From Methylobacterium sp. Leaf465 (lineage in GTDB: Bacteria; Pseudomonadota; Alphaproteobacteria; Rhizobiales; Beijerinckiaceae): 64,000 nt of DNA. Below the pieces are notes generated by a model. It did no database searches. It was given only the letters and a program-made list of their open reading frames with translations, and was not told where the DNA came from. The stretch lies in assembly GCF_001424705.1 (NCBI RefSeq), contig NZ_LMRA01000045.1, positions 125,115 to 189,114 of the forward strand, given 5' to 3'. Position numbers and translations under genes: made by a program. Within the stretch, counting starts at the first letter, position 1, and every line of letters starts with the position of its first letter. This document shows, piece by piece, positions 59,916 to 64,000 of the stretch.

Positions 59916-61820
59916 ATGCTGCAGAACATGCGCAAGGCCAGCCAGCACTGGCTCGGCAAGATCATCCTCACGGTGGTCTTCACCTTCCTGATCGCCGGCG
60001 TGGCGATCTTCGGCGTCGAGGAATTCTTCCGCGCGGGCTCGTCCACCAGCGTGGCCACCGTGGGCCGGGCGCAGATCTCCGCCGAAACGGTGCGCAGCGC
60101 CTATCAGAACCAGCTCCAGCGCTACCAGAGCCAGACCCGCCGCACCCTGACGCCCGATCAGGCCCGGGCCCTCGGCATCGACCGCCAGGTGCTCGCGCAG
60201 CTCGTCAGCGAAGCCTCCCTCGACCAGCAGACCGCCGCCCTCGGCCTGAGCATCCCCGATGCGGCCGTGCTGCGCGCGATCCAGGAGGAGAAGAGCTTCC
60301 AGGGCGCCGACGGCAAGTTCGATCCCGCCCTCTTCTACCAGACGCTTCAGCGCGCCGGCATCAACGAGGCCACCTTCGTGCGCGAGCAGCGCTCGGTCGC
60401 CGCCCGCCTGCAGCTCGCCGAGGCGGTCGCGGCCGACCTGCATGTCCCCGAGGCCCTGCGCGAGGCGGTGCACCGCTACACCACCGAGCGCCGTTCGGTC
60501 GCTCTGATGATGCTGCCGCCCTCCGTGGCCGGTGAGATCCCGGCGCCCTCCGAGGATGCGGTCAAGGCGTATTACGAGGACAACAAGTTCGCCTTCCGCG
60601 CGCCGGAAGCCCGCGCCGTCACCCTGCTGGTCCTCGACCCGCAGGCGATGGCCAAGCCCGAGGCCGTGACCGCCGAGGACATCGCCAAGCGCTACGATTC
60701 CGAGAAGGCGCGGTACGGGACGCCGGAGCGTCGCACGATCCAGCAGATCGTGTATCCCGATCAGGCTGCCGCCGAGGCGGCCCGGACGGCGATCGAAGCC
60801 GGCGACAAGCCGTTCGAGGCGGCCGCCGCCGAGACCGGCGCCGATGCCAAGAACCTCTCCCTCGGGACGCTCTCCAAGGCGGAGCTGTTCGATCCCGCCG
60901 TGGCGGACGCCGCCTTCGCCCTGCCCCCGAACACGGTCAGCGCACCGGTGAAGGGCCGCTTCGGCACCGTCCTCCTGCGCGTCACCGCCATCGAGCCGGG
61001 AACGGTGAAACCGCTGGCCGAGGTCTCCGCTGACATCGCCAAGACCATCGCCCTGGAGCGCGCCAACAGCGGCATCGACGCGGCCCACGACGCGATCGAG
61101 GACCAGCGCGCCAATTCGAAGCCCCTGGCCGACATCGCCAAGGAGCGCGACCTGCCGCTCCAGACCATTCCGGCCGTCACCGCGCAGGGCCTCGATCCCG
61201 CCGGCAGGACCGTCGAGGGCATCCCGGATCGCGACACCACCCTGACCGCCCTGTTCCGGGCCGAGATGGGTGGCGACAACGAGCCCCTGCGCACCAAGAC
61301 CGGGGGATACATCTGGTACGACGTGACCGGGGTCGACCGCGCCCACGACAAGCCGCTGGATGAGGTGCGCGACGAGGTCGTCGCCCGCTGGCGCGCCGCC
61401 GAAGTCCAGAGCCGGCTGCTGGCGAAGGCCAAGGCGCTGTCGGCGCGCCTCGACCAGGGCGAGACCGTCGAGGCCGTCGCCGCGGAAGCGGGCCTGACCG
61501 TCCAGAGCCTGACCGACCTGGCCCGCAACCAGGCCCAGGGCGATCTGACGGCCGAGGTTGTCAACCGCGTCTTCGCGACGGCCGTCGACAAGTCGGCTTC
61601 CGCAGAGGCCGGCGAGAGCCGCGCCCTGTTCAAGGTCACGGCCGCGACGATGCCGGCCTTCGTTCCCGGCTCGCCGGAGGACGAGGCGATCGGCAAGCGT
61701 TTCCAGCCCACCATCGCCGACGATGTCCTGGGTCAGTACATCGGCGACGTGCAGACCTCGGTGGGCGTGACCATCAACCAGGCGGCCTTCCGCCGGGCGA
61801 TCGGCGGCGGCGAGTACTGA
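59916..61820 (+). CDS. ppiD: PpiD-like membrane-anchored peptidyl-prolyl isomerase
   Basis: This is a periplasmic folding factor tethered to the inner membrane that helps outer-membrane proteins fold. ATG 59916 (MLQNMRKASQHWLGKIILTV) gives 634 residues; GTG 59901 is possible. One membrane helix (about 13-34), a SurA-N-like region (QISAETVRSAYQNQLQRYQS), a parvulin-like domain around RYGTPERRTIQQIVYPDQAA and ETGADAKNLSLGTLSKAELF, and a C-terminal helical domain are all present. It sits directly before trpE by 7 bases. Confidence 0.9.
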   Translation: MLQNMRKASQHWLGKIILTVVFTFLIAGVAIFGVEEFFRAGSSTSVATVGRAQISAETVRSAYQNQLQRYQSQTRRTLTPDQARALGIDRQVLAQLVSEASLDQQTAALGLSIPDAAVLRAIQEEKSFQGADGKFDPALFYQTLQRAGINEATFVREQRSVAARLQLAEAVAADLHVPEALREAVHRYTTERRSVALMMLPPSVAGEIPAPSEDAVKAYYEDNKFAFRAPEARAVTLLVLDPQAMAKPEAVTAEDIAKRYDSEKARYGTPERRTIQQIVYPDQAAAEAARTAIEAGDKPFEAAAAETGADAKNLSLGTLSKAELFDPAVADAAFALPPNTVSAPVKGRFGTVLLRVTAIEPGTVKPLAEVSADIAKTIALERANSGIDAAHDAIEDQRANSKPLADIAKERDLPLQTIPAVTAQGLDPAGRTVEGIPDRDTTLTALFRAEMGGDNEPLRTKTGGYIWYDVTGVDRAHDKPLDEVRDEVVARWRAAEVQSRLLAKAKALSARLDQGETVEAVAAEAGLTVQSLTDLARNQAQGDLTAEVVNRVFATAVDKSASAEAGESRALFKVTAATMPAFVPGSPEDEAIGKRFQPTIADDVLGQYIGDVQTSVGVTINQAAFRRAIGGGEY

Positions 61821-61827
61821 GCCGACG

Positions 61828-63351
61828 ATGTCCGAGGACCCCGCCTTCACGGCCTTCGTCGACGCCTACGAGGCGGGCCGTCCCGCCCTCCTCAACCTCA
61901 CCCTGGTGGCGGATCTCGAGACGCCGGTCGCCGCCTTCCTGAAGCTGCGGGCCGAGCACCCCGGCACCGCCTTCCTGCTCGAATCCGTCGAGGGAGGCGT
62001 CGTGCGCGGACGCTACTCGATGATCGGGCTCGACCCCGACCTGGCCTGGCGCTGCCGCGACGGCCGGGCGGAGATCGCGCGCGGTCCCGACCTGTCGGTG
62101 TTCACGCCCGAGGCGGCTGCGCCCCTGGCGAGCCTGCGGGCCCTGATCGCCGAGAGCGCGATCGGCGCGGAGGGCGACACGGATGTGCTGCCGCCGATGG
62201 CGGCGGGCCTGTTCGGCTACCTCGGCTACGACATGGTCCGGGCCATGGAAACCCTCGGACGCCCGAACCCCGATCCGCTCGGGGTGCCGGACGCGATCCT
62301 CGTGCGACCGCGCGTGATGGTGGTCTTCGACTCGGTGCGCGACCTGATCACCGTGGTCGGCCCGGTGCGCCCGACCGCCGGAATCGGCGCACGCGCCGCC
62401 TACGAGGCGACGTTGGGTCGGCTGGAGCGGGTGGCCGAGATCCTCGAAGGCCCCCTCCCCGTCGAGGCCCGTATCGACCCGCACGCAATCGCGCATCCCG
62501 AGCCGGTCTCGAACACGACACCCGAAGCGTACCTGGGAATGGTCGCCCGGGCCAAGGAGTTCATCGTCGCCGGCGACGTCTTCCAGGTCGTGCTCTCGCA
62601 GCGCTTCGAGGCGCCCTTCACCCTGCCGGCCCTGGCCCTCTACCGCTCGCTGCGCCGGACCAACCCGGCCCCGTTCCTGTGCTACCTCGACTTCGAGGAT
62701 TTCCAGCTCGTCTGCTCGTCGCCCGAGATCCTGGTGCGGGTCCGTGACGGGCGCGTCACCATCCGGCCGATCGCCGGGACGCGCCGGCGCGGCGCGACGC
62801 CGGCCGAGGACAAGGCGCTGGCCGAGGAACTGTTGGCCGATCCCAAGGAGCGCTCCGAGCACCTCATGCTGCTCGACCTCGGCCGCAACGATGTCGGCCG
62901 CGTCGCGCGCATCGGCAGCGTCACGGTCACGGGTTCGTTCTTCCTCGAGTTCTACAGCCAGGTCATGCACATCGTCTCGAACGTCGAGGGCGACCTCGAC
63001 CCGAAGCACGATGCCCTCGCGGCCCTCGCCGCCGGCTTTCCGGCCGGAACCGTCTCCGGTGCCCCGAAGGTGCGGGCCATGGAGATCATCGACGAACTCG
63101 AGCGCGAGAAGCGCGGCCCCTACGGCGGCTGCATCGGCTATTTCGGCGCGCGCGGCGAGATGGACACCTGCATCGTGCTGCGCACCGCCCTGGTGAAGGA
63201 CGGCCGCATGCACGTCCAGGCCGGTGCCGGCATCGTCTACGATTCCGACCCGGCCTCCGAGCAGCAGGAATGCGTCAACAAGGCCAAGGCCCTGTTCCGC
63301 GCGGCCGAGGATGCGGTGGTGTTCGCGAGCCGGGCCCGGCGGGGACAGTAG
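61828..63351 (+). CDS. trpE: Anthranilate synthase component I
   Basis: TrpE makes anthranilate from chorismate and ammonia, the first step of tryptophan synthesis. The 507-residue protein has the feedback-site motif AFLLESVEGG near the N-terminus, so tryptophan inhibition is likely, and the chorismate-binding domain with VVLSQRFEAP, PIAGTRRRGATPAEDKALAE, DLGRNDVGRVARIGSVTVT and GTVSGAPKVRAMEIIDELE. It is separate from trpG rather than fused as in some rhizobia. ATG 61828 is 7 bases after ppiD. Confidence 0.97.
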   Translation: MSEDPAFTAFVDAYEAGRPALLNLTLVADLETPVAAFLKLRAEHPGTAFLLESVEGGVVRGRYSMIGLDPDLAWRCRDGRAEIARGPDLSVFTPEAAAPLASLRALIAESAIGAEGDTDVLPPMAAGLFGYLGYDMVRAMETLGRPNPDPLGVPDAILVRPRVMVVFDSVRDLITVVGPVRPTAGIGARAAYEATLGRLERVAEILEGPLPVEARIDPHAIAHPEPVSNTTPEAYLGMVARAKEFIVAGDVFQVVLSQRFEAPFTLPALALYRSLRRTNPAPFLCYLDFEDFQLVCSSPEILVRVRDGRVTIRPIAGTRRRGATPAEDKALAEELLADPKERSEHLMLLDLGRNDVGRVARIGSVTVTGSFFLEFYSQVMHIVSNVEGDLDPKHDALAALAAGFPAGTVSGAPKVRAMEIIDELEREKRGPYGGCIGYFGARGEMDTCIVLRTALVKDGRMHVQAGAGIVYDSDPASEQQECVNKAKALFRAAEDAVVFASRARRGQ

Positions 63352-63414
63352 CGCCCGGTTGACGGGTCGCCGGACTCGCGCCACACCGCCGTCATGCCTG
63401 CGCGCGAAGCTCCG

Positions 63415-64000
63415 ATGTCCGACGTCCTCGTCATCGACAATTACGATTCCTTCACCTGGAATCTCGTCCACCTGATCGGCCCCCTCTGCGGTTCGATCGA
63501 CGTGGTGCGCAACGACGCCATCACCACGCAGGAGATCCGCGCGCGCCGGCCCGACGCCGTGGTGCTGTCGCCGGGACCCTGTTCGCCGAACGAGGCCGGC
63601 ATCTGCCTCGACGTGGTCAAGGACCTCTCGACCGAGATCCCGATCTTCGGCGTCTGCCTCGGGCTCCAGGCCATCGGGCAGGCCTTCGGCGGCGACGTGG
63701 TCCGGGCCCCGACGCCGATGCACGGCAAGGTCTCCAGCATCCAGCATCGGGCCTCGGGCATCTTCCGGGGGCTGAACGGGCCGTTCGACGCCACCCGCTA
63801 CCATTCCCTGGTGGTGGAGCGCGGCGGCTGCCCGACCGATCTCACCGTCACGGCCGAGGCCGACGGCCTGATCATGGGCCTTCAGCATGCCCATCGGCCC
63901 GTCCACGGCGTGCAGTTCCACCCCGAAAGCATCCTGTCGCATCACGGATCGCAGATCCTGCGGAATTTCCTGGACATCGCGGCCACGTGGAATGCGGCGC
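63415..64000 (+). CDS. trpG: Anthranilate synthase component II, truncated at window edge
   Basis: TrpG supplies ammonia from glutamine to TrpE. The frame starts MSDVLVIDNYDSFTWNLVHL at 63415 (an in-frame ATG at 63394 adds seven residues) and is still open at base 64000. The visible 195 residues contain the oxyanion LSPGPCSPNEAG, the catalytic Cys in GVCLGLQAIGQAFG and the catalytic His-x-Glu in GVQFHPESILSHHG. The gap of 63 bases after trpE suggests one operon. Confidence 0.95.
   Translation, partial: MSDVLVIDNYDSFTWNLVHLIGPLCGSIDVVRNDAITTQEIRARRPDAVVLSPGPCSPNEAGICLDVVKDLSTEIPIFGVCLGLQAIGQAFGGDVVRAPTPMHGKVSSIQHRASGIFRGLNGPFDATRYHSLVVERGGCPTDLTVTAEADGLIMGLQHAHRPVHGVQFHPESILSHHGSQILRNFLDIAATWNAA

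Overview
The window is a G+C-rich piece of a bacterial chromosome. It carries housekeeping genes almost wall to wall, with no prophage, insertion sequence, CRISPR array, tRNA or rRNA. Gene content points to an alphaproteobacterium of the Hyphomicrobiales (Rhizobiales), most like Methylobacterium and its relatives. The reasons are the RegB/RegA (ActS/ActR) redox pair, a PleC-type kinase beside glnE, a PhaZ-type PHB depolymerase, an IalB-family protein, DUF4164 plus zapA, and the tpiA-secG-pyrG and ppiD-trpE-trpG blocks. This assignment is an inference from gene families and order; no database was searched.

Region by region: 1-1166 holds the 3' end of a type II NADH dehydrogenase and a small unknown. 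1190-12360 (minus strand) is the first half of the division and cell wall cluster, rsmH-ftsL-ftsI-murE-murF-mraY-murD, with overlapping junctions from rsmH to murF. It is preceded by the RNase P RNA gene where mraZ would be expected, and followed by an O-antigen ligase-like membrane protein where ftsW would be expected. 12600-25191 holds a 57-residue unknown, a glyoxalase-like protein, pepN, a PleC-like kinase, glnE, an OmpR-type two-component pair, and DUF3016 and DUF2244 proteins. 25212-27012 is nth and purC. 27298-31714 holds two paralogous family 2 glycosyltransferases and a secreted unknown. 31770-34985 holds IalB, small secreted and metallopeptidase genes, and phaZ, which is divergent from regB-regA (35175-37217). 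purS-purQ (37688-38610) lie 10.7 kb from purC.

38746-46013 (minus) holds apt, suhB, a Sel1-repeat protein, a ThiE-like protein, and the glycolysis/Calvin-type genes fba-pgk-gap, with a coiled-coil membrane protein between pgk and gap. 46439-50973 (plus) runs DUF4164-zapA-6S RNA-5-formyltetrahydrofolate cyclo-ligase-YmdB-like phosphoesterase-MotA/ExbB-like channel-OmpA/MotB-like partner. 50983-57927 holds a lipoprotein, an S10 carboxypeptidase, holC, an alpha/beta hydrolase with a possible coupled leader ORF, two small unknowns, pyrG and secG. 58136-64000 holds an acetyltransferase, tpiA, ppiD, trpE and the start of trpG.

Most of the window is conserved core metabolism and cell-cycle machinery. 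The parts most worth a second look are the orphan MotA/MotB-like proton-channel pair (48963-50973), a glycosyltransferase whose coding sequence seems to run upstream of any normal start codon (30919-31023), a dispersed palindromic intergenic element present in two opposite-facing copies (18.7 and 27.1 kb), the split purC/purSQ genes, the leader ORF at 53623, and the structured RNAs at 12.0-12.4 and 47.1-47.3 kb.
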